A stretch of DNA of 51,559 bases from a virus, in IMG/VR virus record IMGVR_UViG_3300013102_000012, positions 1-51,559 of that record. The stretch is one strand, 5' to 3'. This document shows, one piece after another, positions 16,601-24,087 of the stretch. A program made the translations under genes and the position numbers. Within the stretch, counting starts at the first letter, position 1. Every line of letters begins with the position of its first letter. The notes beneath the pieces are model-generated. The model saw only the letters and a list, made by a program, of their open reading frames with translations, made no database searches and was not told the DNA's origin.

Positions 16601-17614
16601 ATGACCGCCTATTACAACGAATATGACCCGTTTGCGGCCGAATGGCTGGAGAACCTGATTTGGGCCGAGGCGATCGCGCCGGGGGTAGTTGATCGGCGGT
16701 CGATTGTCGACGTGACGCCGAATGATCTGGCAGGTTTCACGCAATGCCATTTCTTTGCAGGGATAGGGGTTTGGAGTTATGCGCTACGTTCAGCCGGATG
16801 GGCAGACGACCGACCCGTCTGGACCGCAAGCTGCCCTTGCCAACCTTTCAGCCAAGCAGGCCAAGGCGGCGGGTTTGATGACGAGCGGCACCTTTGGCCC
16901 GCCTTCTACCACCTCGCCAGCATCTGCGGCCCTCGCGTCGTCTTTGGCGAACAGGTTTCAAGTCCGGACGGCCTCGCTTGGCTCGACCTTGTTCAAACTG
17001 ACATGGAAGCAGCGGGCTATGCCTTCGGGGCGATGGATCTATGCGCTGCGGGCGTCGGTGCCCCGCACATCCGACAACGGTCGTTCTGGATGGCCCACGC
17101 CACTGGCCAAAATCGCAGGACCGGACTTTGCGATCAGCAACCGGCCAGGGTCGGGGTCGATGATGCTACCGGCGGTGGCAGCGCTCGCGTCGTGGGAGTC
17201 GCCCACGACGCGAGATTGGCGATCGGATCGTCATACCCGGACGAACGAGGAATTGTACGGGACGAAAGGAATGCCGCTGCCCGCCATGTCGTACCTAGCG
17301 AGCTGGCCGACGCCAATGGCGGGCAGCGCGGGAACCGACACTTACCGCCCGGCGGGCAACACGGACAGCAGCCGCAAAACAGTCGAGCTACTCAAACCAT
17401 CATTAGCCCAGCCCGCCCGACTGACGGTTTCTGGAGAGATGCTGATTGGCTCTACTGCCGGGATGGAAAGTGGCGGCCCGTTGAGCCCGAATCATTCCCG
17501 TTGGCTCATGGGATTGCCAACCGCGTGGGCTCTTTGCGCGGCTATGGTAACGCCATCGTCGCGCCGCTCACCGAAGAGTTCATCGGAGCCGCGCTAGACG
17601 TCCTAGACGGTTAA
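16601..17614 (+). CDS. DNA cytosine-5 methyltransferase
   Basis: 337 residues from the ATG at 16601; a longer frame begins at 16550 but inside the promoter. Motifs: [13 protein letters not shown] (motif I), [24 protein letters not shown] (motif IV with the catalytic Cys; quoted parts CPCQPFS and ERHLW), FGEQVSS (motif VI region with Glu), [14 protein letters not shown] (motif VIII), and a C-terminal GYGNAIV (motif X). It modifies phage DNA against restriction. It is the only gene of its plus-strand cassette in the baseplate region and its stop interlocks with that of the gpV-like gene (TTAA shared). A second long reading frame overlaps it in the +1 frame (16779-17597). Confidence 0.9.
   Translation: MTAYYNEYDPFAAEWLENLIWAEAIAPGVVDRRSIVDVTPNDLAGFTQCHFFAGIGVWSYALRSAGWADDRPVWTASCPCQPFSQAGQGGGFDDERHLWPAFYHLASICGPRVVFGEQVSSPDGLAWLDLVQTDMEAAGYAFGAMDLCAAGVGAPHIRQRSFWMAHATGQNRRTGLCDQQPARVGVDDATGGGSARVVGVAHDARLAIGSSYPDERGIVRDERNAAARHVVPSELADANGGQRGNRHLPPGGQHGQQPQNSRATQTIISPARPTDGFWRDADWLYCRDGKWRPVEPESFPLAHGIANRVGSLRGYGNAIVAPLTEEFIGAALDVLDG
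16779..17597 (+). CDS. Overlapping-frame ORF inside the cytosine methyltransferase gene
   Basis: A 272-residue frame, +1 relative to the methyltransferase, beginning with an ATG that follows AGGGG by 9 nt. The product has protein-like features: [26 protein letters not shown], a [19 protein letters not shown] segment, ALRAS, WPTP repeated three times, [10 protein letters not shown] and SRWLMGLP. From memory, hypothetical proteins with this exact motif order recur in many phages and prophages, usually over such methyltransferases. That argues for an overprinted gene, although one frame could be translated only weakly. Function unknown. Confidence 0.5.
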   Translation: MRYVQPDGQTTDPSGPQAALANLSAKQAKAAGLMTSGTFGPPSTTSPASAALASSLANRFQVRTASLGSTLFKLTWKQRAMPSGRWIYALRASVPRTSDNGRSGWPTPLAKIAGPDFAISNRPGSGSMMLPAVAALASWESPTTRDWRSDRHTRTNEELYGTKGMPLPAMSYLASWPTPMAGSAGTDTYRPAGNTDSSRKTVELLKPSLAQPARLTVSGEMLIGSTAGMESGGPLSPNHSRWLMGLPTAWALCAAMVTPSSRRSPKSSSEPR

Positions 17615-18285
17615 ACCGGCGGTCCGCTCTGTCCGCCGCCGGGCTGCACGCCCGAATGCTTGTGTGTGTCGAAGTCCTTGCCGTTGAACGTCGAGCCGGC
17701 GCCGGTCGTCACCTTGCCGGTCACGGCCAGGTCGCCGCTCATACTGACCGTCGGCGCATCGATCGTCACGCCGCCGGGCGCGTTGATCGTCACGGGCAGG
17801 CCGGCAGCGGCGGTAATCGTCACGCCTTCGTCGTCCAGTCGCACGAACTGCGCGGGCGCGGCGTTCAGCAGGCCGCCCAGATAGATCCCGTCCGCCCAGT
17901 CGAACCGGCGCGCGCTGCCCGGGGTGGTCGGCTTGCGCGATCGTTTCACGCCGGAAATGTCCGAACTGCAGAACACCGCTAGGCCGATATCTCCGACCGC
18001 CGGCCGCACGATCACGCCAGACGTGCCGCCCTGTACACGCCAGACCGGCAAGCCGTGAATCGTGCCGTGTGGGACGGCGTTGCCCGCGCCGTCGACCTGG
18101 GCGACCATCGGTTGCACGTCGACCGCAAAGCCGGTCGACGTTTCGGTGACCGCTTTGACCTGAACCAGCGTGGTCGTTGCGGTCTTGTCGAGAATGGACC
18201 GCACGGCGAACGACAGCCGGTTCCATTCGCTGTTGACGTCCTGCAGGTTCGCCTGCCCGGTGTACGCTTGTTCGTTGGCGGCCAT
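17611..18285 (-). CDS. gpV-like baseplate spike protein
   Basis: 224 residues from the ATG at 18285. N-terminal helical/OB part with AVRSILDKTATTTLVQVKAV, IHGLPVWRVQGG and PAVGDIGLAVFCSSDIS is the Gp138/gpV N-terminal domain; the C-terminal half is a Gly/Val-rich beta-helix with VTINAPGGVTIDAPTV repeats and a final HKHSGVQPGGG tip, likely metal-binding. It forms the membrane-piercing tail spike. The ATG lies 6 nt after a TGC-TATGGT box, which makes an upstream start unlikely and suggests a leaderless message. Confidence 0.88.
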   Translation of the reverse strand: MAANEQAYTGQANLQDVNSEWNRLSFAVRSILDKTATTTLVQVKAVTETSTGFAVDVQPMVAQVDGAGNAVPHGTIHGLPVWRVQGGTSGVIVRPAVGDIGLAVFCSSDISGVKRSRKPTTPGSARRFDWADGIYLGGLLNAAPAQFVRLDDEGVTITAAAGLPVTINAPGGVTIDAPTVSMSGDLAVTGKVTTGAGSTFNGKDFDTHKHSGVQPGGGQSGPPV

Positions 18286-18291
18286 GGCCCG

Positions 18292-18320
18292 ACCATAGCA
18301 CGGGCAAAAAATGTTGACGA
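18292..18320 (-). promoter_or_regulatory. Minus-strand promoter of the gpV-like gene (leaderless)
   Basis: TCGTCA (18315-18320), 17-bp spacer, extended -10 TGC-TATGGT (18292-18297), then 6 nt to the ATG. It lies back to back with the plus promoter P3; the two -35 boxes are 6 bp apart. Confidence 0.5.
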
Positions 18321-18326
18321 TGGGTA

Positions 18327-18355
18327 TTGACGGTGCGGTCAATAGCCGTTAGGTA
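18327..18355 (+). promoter_or_regulatory. Promoter P3 (plus) with palindrome
   Basis: TTGACG (18327-18332), 17-bp spacer, TAGGTA (18350-18355). Perfect-arm palindrome ATTGACGGTGCGGTCAAT at 18326-18343, identical to that at 21464-21481. Drives two small genes starting at 18380. Confidence 0.75.
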
Positions 18356-18379
18356 GGGCGTAACAGAAGGAACCGACCG

Positions 18380-18556
18380 ATGAACACGTTCGCAACCCAG
18401 CAGACCGCCGAAACCATCCACCAAAACGCAGCCAACTGGACCGCCCTGCATACCATTAGCAACGAACAGGCTGACAAACTGATGGCAGAATATAAGGCGG
18501 AAAAGCGCCTTAGGGCGATCCGCCGATACCTGAAGGAACGGGCAGCACGAGGATAG
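18380..18556 (+). CDS. Small helical hypothetical protein (58 residues)
   Basis: 58 residues from the ATG at 18380, with AGAAGGAA 9 nt ahead. The product is one long amphipathic helix pair with a basic C-terminus (YKAEKRLRAIRRYLKERAAR). No family recognised. It is the first gene of the cassette under promoter P3; the next gene starts 6 bp after its stop. Confidence 0.65.
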   Translation: MNTFATQQTAETIHQNAANWTALHTISNEQADKLMAEYKAEKRLRAIRRYLKERAARG

Positions 18557-18562
18557 TACTCA

Positions 18563-18706
18563 ATGGGCAAGTCAGGCTACACCCGAATTTTCCATAGCGA
18601 CGGCACCGAACTCCCCAAAGGCTGGTATTATCGGCCTTACGGGGGTGGTGCGTTTGGGCCATTCTCTACCGAACGCAAAGCGCGCAAAGCGGCGGGGATT
18701 ACCTAA
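18563..18706 (+). CDS. Small Gly/Tyr-rich hypothetical protein (47 residues)
   Basis: 47 residues; GWYYRPYGGGAFGPFST followed by a basic helix (ERKARKAAG) resembles a small nucleic-acid-interacting phage protein with the pattern of DUF-type WY..R....G.FGPF domains. Its TAA shares CTAA with the stop of the convergent hub gene. Function unknown. Confidence 0.6.
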   Translation: MGKSGYTRIFHSDGTELPKGWYYRPYGGGAFGPFSTERKARKAAGIT

Positions 18707-19596
18707 CTCGGCGTCCCGATGATCGGTGCGGCCTGCCCGAGCAACCCGCACTCGACGCGCGTGAACCACTGGCCGCCGGGCAGCTCGGCGTCTAGGTTAT
18801 GCTGCACGGCCGCCACGGTCCACGACCCGTTCGCTGCGGCAAGCGGGCTCGTCACTTCAAGGCGCTGGCCGAATGTCAGCGACGGTGTGAAAAGCGTTGT
18901 CAGAGCGATTCCGTTCTGGGTGAACTGGGGATAGCCGACCAAGCCGGTGGCCGGCGATAGGTTGAGCGTCAAGCCCTCCCGCGTCGAGCCGAGCGGCCAG
19001 ATCGCCAACACCTGTTCGTCGATCAGCATATTGCAGCGTGCCGCCCGGGCGACGGCTAGAGCCTGATCGCGCAGCGTGCCCGGCAAGTACGGACTGTCCA
19101 GTGTTACCTGCACGCCGTTGTTCTCAAGCGATCGCGGGGGCACCATCTGGGCGGCGATGCTGGACATCAGCACGTCGACCGCCACCGGGCCGTTATAGCT
19201 GGTCGGCGCGACCGGCCGGATCGCGTCCAGGCCGCCGGAGAACGCCGACAGGGTGAACGCGACGTCGGGTGGGTTGCTGGCGTCTGCCCACGCTTCCTTG
19301 ATCGTGCCGGTAAAGACGACGCCCATGCCCGACTCGTCGTCGCCAGCCGTGACCGTCACGCTGTTCGAGCGCTCTTGCGCGTAGGCCAACTTGTTCAGCA
19401 CGGTCAGTCGTTGCATCACGTCGAGCGGCATTCCCAGCACGCGCAGTTCCAGCTGAGACATCGACGCGCCGCCGGCCTTGGTGATCGTGCAGGACGTGCG
19501 CAGCCCCTTGACCGTCACGGTATCGGATCCGTCCGCGCCGAACGCACCTTCGCCGAGCGCAAAGGTCAGTTCAATCTTGCGGGTCGTAAAGGCCAT
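18703..19596 (-). CDS. Baseplate hub protein
   Basis: 297 residues from the ATG at 19596. Segments such as KIELTFALGEG, GLRTSCTITKAGG, SQLELRVLGMPLDVMQRLTVL, VVFTGTIKEAWAD and the later beta-rich part with AVQHNLDAELPGG follow the phage hub (gpD/gp27-like) pattern found just downstream of the Dit-like and plug genes. The ATG lies 7 nt after TATCGT (19604-19609); a longer start at 19605 would lie inside that box and is rejected. Confidence 0.8.
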   Translation of the reverse strand: MAFTTRKIELTFALGEGAFGADGSDTVTVKGLRTSCTITKAGGASMSQLELRVLGMPLDVMQRLTVLNKLAYAQERSNSVTVTAGDDESGMGVVFTGTIKEAWADASNPPDVAFTLSAFSGGLDAIRPVAPTSYNGPVAVDVLMSSIAAQMVPPRSLENNGVQVTLDSPYLPGTLRDQALAVARAARCNMLIDEQVLAIWPLGSTREGLTLNLSPATGLVGYPQFTQNGIALTTLFTPSLTFGQRLEVTSPLAAANGSWTVAAVQHNLDAELPGGQWFTRVECGLLGQAAPIIGTPS

Positions 19597-19603
19597 GTCC
19601 GGC

Positions 19604-19632
19604 ACGATAGCACGGCCAAAATTTATTGACGA
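19604..19632 (-). promoter_or_regulatory. Minus-strand promoter of the hub gene (leaderless)
   Basis: TCGTCA (19627-19632), 17-bp spacer, TGC-TATCGT (19604-19609), then 7 nt to the ATG at 19596. Same arrangement as upstream of the gpV-like and Dit-like genes. Confidence 0.5.
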
Positions 19633-19638
19633 TGGGTA

Positions 19639-19667
19639 TTGACGGCACGGTCAATAGACGTTAGGTA
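19639..19667 (+). promoter_or_regulatory. Promoter P4 (plus) with palindrome
   Basis: TTGACG (19639-19644), 17-bp spacer, TAGGTA (19662-19667), palindrome ATTGACGGCACGGTCAAT at 19638-19655. Drives the two genes at 19695 and 19925. Confidence 0.72.
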
Positions 19668-19694
19668 GGATGCAACAGCAAGGGAGATACCACG

Positions 19695-19928
19695 ATGATC
19701 ACCGCAACCGAAACTAGCACCGGCACCGCCTTCGAAACCGTCGCCCGTGGCGTCTCCTATTACCTTCGCCGTAACGTACTCGGCCGGTGGGAGCTTTCGA
19801 GCCGCCGGCTGGCCATGAGCACGTTCGGGCAGGTTCGCCACTTCGAATCGCTGGCCGAGGTCGAAGCCAAGGTTAAAGCGTTCGCGGGCCTGTCGGCGCT
19901 CACCGAATCGCTTCCGGTAGCGGCATGA
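19695..19928 (+). CDS. Small hypothetical protein (77 residues)
   Basis: 77 residues; a beta-hairpin-like N-terminal part (GVSYYLRRNVLGRWELSSRRL) followed by a helix (SLAEVEAKVKAFAGLSALTE). This looks like a small compact phage-encoded protein of unknown role. A ribosome site (CAAGGGAGA) is 8 nt ahead. Its stop overlaps the next start (ATGA). Confidence 0.65.
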   Translation: MITATETSTGTAFETVARGVSYYLRRNVLGRWELSSRRLAMSTFGQVRHFESLAEVEAKVKAFAGLSALTESLPVAA

Positions 19929-20164
19929 GCGGGGAGACGTTCAACCCCCGTTGGCTGGCCTATTGTCGAGCCAACGGGCGCGACAGCGGGTCGCAACTCG
20001 CCCATGATCGGGAGGAGTGGAAGGGCGGCGCCATGTGCGGGTTCATCCTGTGGTGTCGTGAGCAGTTGCCGATTTTCAGCAAGGCAAACCCCGGCGCGTT
20101 CAGGCTCGGAACCCTCGTCGACCATGCCGCCTATGACGCGTGGCTAGGCGCTCGGTACCCCTAA
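19925..20164 (+). CDS. Small hypothetical protein (79 residues)
   Basis: 79 residues: FNPRWLAYCRANGR, a charged middle, MCGFILWCREQLPIF and DHAAYDAWLGARY. Two Trp/Cys-rich helices; no membrane segment. No family recognised. Its TAA abuts the stop of the convergent baseplate plug gene (TAATTA), leaving no terminator between the opposed genes. Confidence 0.62.
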   Translation: MSGETFNPRWLAYCRANGRDSGSQLAHDREEWKGGAMCGFILWCREQLPIFSKANPGAFRLGTLVDHAAYDAWLGARYP

Positions 20165-20464
20165 TTACGCCGCGTCATCCCAGACCAACAGGAACCGCCC
20201 GCCCAGGCCGTCGTAAGCCGGGTCGGCGGTTCCTTGCGTGTCGACGAAGAACAGGTCGCCCGCAAAGCCCCGATACGAACCGCGCACCAGCTTGACACGG
20301 TCGAGCGCTTTGACGCCGAGTATGACCGGCCGGTCTTGTTCGTAAATGTCCACGAACAGCCCGGTTCGACGCTGGCGGACGACGATCCGGCACGACTGGT
20401 CGCCCAACTGTACGGACAGACGTTGCGACGGCGTCGCGATCAGCGGCACGACGAATACGGTCAA
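20165..20464 (-). CDS. Baseplate plug protein (DUF6983-like)
   Basis: 99 residues from the TTG at 20464, which overlaps the stop of the Dit-like gene (TTGA). The longer open frame upstream is only that gene in another frame. QRLSVQLGDQSCRIVVRQRRTGLFVDIY and the C-terminal GDLFFVDTQGTADPAYDGLGGRFLLVW (quoted in parts: GDLFFVDTQG, YDGLGGRFLLVW) follow the DUF6983 baseplate plug pattern, a small protein capping the tail tube at the hub. Confidence 0.75.
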   Translation of the reverse strand: MTVFVVPLIATPSQRLSVQLGDQSCRIVVRQRRTGLFVDIYEQDRPVILGVKALDRVKLVRGSYRGFAGDLFFVDTQGTADPAYDGLGGRFLLVWDDAA

Positions 20465-21423
20465 CGGCCCGCCCCCTGGTATTGCTGCGCGGCGGGCGGT
20501 TGGCTTGTCTGTACGCTGCCGTCGTTCACTTGGCCCGAGCCGGTCGCTTCCTTGGTCTGGGTAAATTGCAGCGTGGCAGTCTGACGCACCTTGCGCAACG
20601 TTACCTCGAGCGCCATCAGCCCGACGCCGCGATCGGCAACGACCGTACGCCGCACGCCCGTCACGTTCACGTCGAGATAGACGCATTCCGGCGTGATCAC
20701 GCTGTAGAGCGTCGTCGCAAGCCATGCGTCTTGGATGGCCTTGAGGAAATCTTGCCGGTCCTCGACCGAACCGCCCTTAGTCATCACTAGCCGGATTTCG
20801 TACGGCGTGATCACCTTGTTGTACGAGCCGAACCCGACGGTCTCGGTCGGCGTGTCGGTGTTGTTGGGCGCGACCGGATAATCCGAAATGCGCGCCTCAA
20901 GGCTGTTCTCGAACGCAGTGATATTGTCCGCCTCGACGGCAAGATCGCCGTCCTGCGTGTACAGCCCCCACTGCAGGACCGTGTCGGCGTTCACTTCCTC
21001 GCCGGACGAGTCGAGCACGGGCGGTTGCGTCGGATTGACGAGCGCGGTCAGCGTTTCGCGCGCGCTCTGGGCCTGATCGAGCGCTAGGACGGCGTTGGCC
21101 CGCGCGCCGGCCAGATCACCGGACGCCAGCGCGGTCAGGCCGTTCGACGCGTTCGCTACTGCGCCGGACAACCCGCCGATCACGTTCGACCCATCCGGGA
21201 AGATATCGGCCGCCAGCCCGAGCGCGCCGCTGGCCGACGAGCCGGTCAGCGTGAAGCCGTCCGAGGCGCCCGGTAGGTCATTCGCGTCGAGCGCGCCGAT
21301 CGTGTCGAACGCGCTGGTCTCCGCATCGGTCGAGCCGCGCAGGATGGACGCCAGTTGCGGCCCGGCACGCGCTACCGGCGGCACGCCCGGCACGTCGGGC
21401 ACGTTGGGGAAAAGCGCGCTCAT
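20461..21423 (-). CDS. Dit-like distal tail/baseplate protein
   Basis: 320 residues from the ATG at 21423. A long N-terminal Ala/Gly-rich region (1-130) with PQLASILRG, DTIGALDAND and LDQAQSARETLTALV is followed by a beta-rich domain with SYNKVITPYEIRLVMTKGG, AIQDAWLATTLYSVITPE, VNVTGVRRTVVADRGVGL and MALEVTLRKVRQ, the signature of the Dit-like N-terminal domain. The ATG lies 6 nt after TATGGT (21430-21435), a likely leaderless promoter. Confidence 0.8.
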   Translation of the reverse strand: MSALFPNVPDVPGVPPVARAGPQLASILRGSTDAETSAFDTIGALDANDLPGASDGFTLTGSSASGALGLAADIFPDGSNVIGGLSGAVANASNGLTALASGDLAGARANAVLALDQAQSARETLTALVNPTQPPVLDSSGEEVNADTVLQWGLYTQDGDLAVEADNITAFENSLEARISDYPVAPNNTDTPTETVGFGSYNKVITPYEIRLVMTKGGSVEDRQDFLKAIQDAWLATTLYSVITPECVYLDVNVTGVRRTVVADRGVGLMALEVTLRKVRQTATLQFTQTKEATGSGQVNDGSVQTSQPPAAQQYQGAGR

Positions 21424-21429
21424 AGGGCG

Positions 21430-21458
21430 ACCATAGCACGGGCGAAAAATGTTGACGA
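21430..21458 (-). promoter_or_regulatory. Minus-strand promoter of the Dit-like gene (leaderless)
   Basis: TCGTCA (21453-21458), 17-bp spacer, TGC-TATGGT (21430-21435), then 6 nt to the ATG at 21423. Sequence almost identical to the copy at 18292-18320. Confidence 0.5.
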
Positions 21459-21464
21459 TGGGTA

Positions 21465-21493
21465 TTGACGGTGCGGTCAATAGGCGTTAGGTA
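21465..21493 (+). promoter_or_regulatory. Promoter P5 (plus) with palindrome
   Basis: TTGACG (21465-21470), 17-bp spacer, TAGGTA (21488-21493), palindrome ATTGACGGTGCGGTCAAT at 21464-21481. Drives three small genes, 21520 to 22339. Confidence 0.75.
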
Positions 21494-21519
21494 GGGTGCA
21501 CAGCAAGGGAAATACGAAC

Positions 21520-21705
21520 ATGGAAAAAGACTGGAATCCCATCGCGTCCGCACCGGAAAATCGAGTCGTCTGGACGAAAATCGATGATGCGGACGGTGTT
21601 CGGAACGAAGCTACTTTGAAACGTTCTGGCCGTCTCTGGTTCACGCCGGATGGCGCAATGTACGTCTATTATACTCCGACGCATTGGGCCGAGGTGACGG
21701 AATGA
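21520..21705 (+). CDS. DUF551-like small protein
   Basis: 61 residues from the ATG at 21520 (AAGGGA ahead); an ATG at 21496 is too close to the -10. EKDWNPIASAPENRVVWTKIDD, a middle strand pair, and a final YTPTHWAEV match the DUF551 layout (W-x-P start, aromatic THW end) common in phages. Its role is unknown. The stop overlaps the next start (ATGA). Confidence 0.7.
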   Translation: MEKDWNPIASAPENRVVWTKIDDADGVRNEATLKRSGRLWFTPDGAMYVYYTPTHWAEVTE

Positions 21706-21941
21706 AAGGTTATCGCATCTACGCAGCGACCGGCGCCCTGATCGGCGAGACGTGCCTTAACCTGATCGCCCGCGCGATCGTTCGGGCCGCCCAGTCGGCG
21801 CCGGCCGAATACAAGCTCGGCGAGATTGGCGTATGGCTCGACGGCCAGCCGGTCGACATTTCCGACTGGGGCGAGCCGGCCGCTTCTGCTGCGCGTATCG
21901 ACTGGGGCAATCATGCCACGGTCATTCCCGAAGGAATTTGA
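21702..21941 (+). CDS. Small hypothetical protein (79 residues)
   Basis: 79 residues from the ATG at 21702. GYRIYAATGALIGETCLNLIARAIVRAAQ and GVWLDGQPVDISDW suggest a beta-hairpin, a helix and a second hairpin. No family recognised. Sits in the P5 cassette between two small genes with 4-bp overlap on the left and 2-bp spacing on the right. Confidence 0.6.
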   Translation: MKGYRIYAATGALIGETCLNLIARAIVRAAQSAPAEYKLGEIGVWLDGQPVDISDWGEPAASAARIDWGNHATVIPEGI

Positions 21942-21943
21942 CG

Positions 21944-22339
21944 ATGACCGACTATACCGACGCATGGACCGAATGGGAGAACCTATTTCGGCGTCGCAAC
22001 ACTAACCCGGAGAACGTCGCTGCAGAATTTCTCCGCGACCGCGGGTATATTGTCGAACGCCCGGACACGCTTTCGTTGCCGGTACAGGTCGCCCGAAGCG
22101 GCAGTTGGACCGCCGCGGACGGGTATCGAATCAAACTTCACACCCGTGTCACTATCGGCGACCGTCAATTGCAAACTGATATTTCGATCGAGGTCACCAA
22201 CGCAGGATGGCCCGCCGCCGCATTCTCCAGCCAAACCGCGAACGCGCTATCACGGGCGATTCTTCGCGAAATCGAGCCTCAAATCGAAATGGGGATGGCG
22301 CACGAATTGGCCAAGGCGAAAGCCGAGAGCCGCGATTAA
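21944..22339 (+). CDS. Hypothetical protein (131 residues)
   Basis: 131 residues. DAWTEWENLFRRR helix, AEFLRDRGYIVERPD, a beta-rich core (YRIKLHTRVTIGDRQLQTDISIEV) and a C-terminal helix (QTANALSRAILREIEPQIEMGM). No known family; the helix-core-helix layout resembles small phage proteins that fold as dimers. Its stop interlocks with that of the tape measure gene (TTAA). Confidence 0.6.
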   Translation: MTDYTDAWTEWENLFRRRNTNPENVAAEFLRDRGYIVERPDTLSLPVQVARSGSWTAADGYRIKLHTRVTIGDRQLQTDISIEVTNAGWPAAAFSSQTANALSRAILREIEPQIEMGMAHELAKAKAESRD

Positions 22340-24087
22340 GGCTGCAAGCCCGTGTTGGCCTGCACGACCAGCCCGCGCTTCGCGAGCGCCCCGCGCATAT
22401 CGTGCGCAATGCCCTCGGCGTCCGTGGCGGCCGTATAGACGATGATCTGCCCGACGCTGGTCGTTTGGGTCGTCGTGCTGGTCGAGCCGCCGCCCGTCGC
22501 GCCGCGCGCCGCCATCCTGCCGGGCCGGACCGCGCCGACCGCTTCGCCCAGGATACCGCCTGCGCGCGCATAGTCGCCGCCCGCTCCGTCCCCCGGCCGA
22601 TAGAACTTGTCGATCATGGCGCGGGCGGCCTGACCGGATGTGCGGGCGCGGGTAATGTCGATGGTACCGAGTGTGGCGCCACGATCGCCCCCGCGCATTT
22701 CGGAGTACATGAAATCCAGCTGTTGCTGCAGGGTCGGGTGGGGCCCGTATTTGGCGAACAGCGCGCGCTGGCGCGCACCGAGCCATTGGCCGATGCCGTA
22801 CGCGCCGCTCGTCGGATTACGTACGTTCGCGCCAAGCGTGTCGTTCTCGGACCGCATCGCCGCGACCATGCCGCGCGCCTGGACGGCGGAAAACCCCTTG
22901 CTCTCCCAATACGCGCGGGCTTGCTGTTCGGCGCTGCGCGTGTCGCGCGAAGGCGGCGGGGGCGGGGCCGCCGAGCCACCGGCCTGCGGATGCTCTCGGC
23001 GGTAACGGTCGAGGATCTCTTGCCGCGGGCTCTTGCTGCCCGTCACATCGGTTCCGTCGGCACGCGCGTCCGCGCCGATCTTGAAACCGAACAGACGCCG
23101 CACCGGGTCAAAGATCGGATCGGTCGATTCGCCGACGCCCTTCCAAAACGTATCGAGCCGGTCGTACGCGGCTTTAAGGTCGTCCAGATGCGTGACGACG
23201 AGCGCGATCGCCCCGGCCAGCGCTGTGAACGGCCAGAACGCCGCGGCGGCTGCGACACCGATCGCGATGACGAGCCCGCCGCCGACCTTCAACACGGTGT
23301 TGAGATTGTCGCCCTTGTCGAGCCAATCGGCCAGCGCAGTAACGACCGTCTCGACCGCCGGGCGCAACTTGTTGGTCAGCCCGGTTTCGAGCATCGCCAT
23401 CTTCTCTTGGAAACGGGCCGCTGCCTGGGCGCTCTCGTCGGTCGCCACGCCCAGCTTGCGCTGTTCCTCGAGCATCCGCGTCACTGCGGTGCGGCCCTTG
23501 GCCAACAGGTTGATCGTGTTTTCGTCGAACCCTAGGCGCGACAGGCGGGCGTTGAACTCTTGCCGGTTCATCCGACCGGACGCCTCGGAAATCTTGAGCA
23601 GCGTTTGCGTCGGGTCCTGCAGATCCTTGGCGGTGACGCCGAGGCCCTGAAAGTCCGCGTCCTTGCCGGTTGTGCCGGTCAGCTGGAGCGACTGGAACGC
23701 AGAGGACAGGCCGCGCAGCACGCCGTCGATATCCCCGGCCTGCCCGCCGACACGCTTGATCGCGCCTTCCCAGGCGGACAGTTCTTCCGTCGCGACGCCG
23801 AGGTTCTTCGCCAGCCGCCCGGTCGCGGCATCCCCGGCCAGTATGTTCGACGCGAAATCCTTGATCCCGTTGGCGCCGGCCAGCATGAACAGAAAACCGG
23901 CCGTCTCGTTGCGCAGGGATCGAAGCCCCTGGACCATGCGCTTCTGCGAATCTTCCGTATTGCGGTTTCGCTTGGTCTCGTCCGCGTCGAGCCGCTTTAA
24001 ATCCTCGTCGAGTTTCTTCCGCTCTTTCTGGTAGTCGCGCGGGTCGAGACCCAAGGTGACGACAAAAGCGTCAATGATATCCGCCAT
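22336..24087 (-). CDS. Tail tape measure protein with tail lysozyme domain
   Basis: 583 residues. N-terminal coiled coil (about 15-65), hydrophobic segments near 260-300 (VGGGLVIAIGVAAAAAFWPF), a Pro-rich linker near 370, then a lysozyme-like domain from about 395: YWESKGFSAVQARGMVAAM, SENDTLGANVRN, SGAYGIGQWLGARQRALF. This domain follows the phage tail lysozyme pattern with catalytic Glu in SEND. The protein sets tail length and opens the cell wall during DNA entry. The ATG overlaps the stop of the tail-chaperone frameshift frame (TAATG). Confidence 0.9.
   Translation of the reverse strand: MADIIDAFVVTLGLDPRDYQKERKKLDEDLKRLDADETKRNRNTEDSQKRMVQGLRSLRNETAGFLFMLAGANGIKDFASNILAGDAATGRLAKNLGVATEELSAWEGAIKRVGGQAGDIDGVLRGLSSAFQSLQLTGTTGKDADFQGLGVTAKDLQDPTQTLLKISEASGRMNRQEFNARLSRLGFDENTINLLAKGRTAVTRMLEEQRKLGVATDESAQAAARFQEKMAMLETGLTNKLRPAVETVVTALADWLDKGDNLNTVLKVGGGLVIAIGVAAAAAFWPFTALAGAIALVVTHLDDLKAAYDRLDTFWKGVGESTDPIFDPVRRLFGFKIGADARADGTDVTGSKSPRQEILDRYRREHPQAGGSAAPPPPPSRDTRSAEQQARAYWESKGFSAVQARGMVAAMRSENDTLGANVRNPTSGAYGIGQWLGARQRALFAKYGPHPTLQQQLDFMYSEMRGGDRGATLGTIDITRARTSGQAARAMIDKFYRPGDGAGGDYARAGGILGEAVGAVRPGRMAARGATGGGSTSTTTQTTSVGQIIVYTAATDAEGIAHDMRGALAKRGLVVQANTGLQP

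Noticed and set aside
22207-23535. 442-residue plus-strand frame opposite the tape measure gene
   Set aside because: Arg-rich shadow with no recognisable features; it also starts inside the preceding plus gene in another frame.
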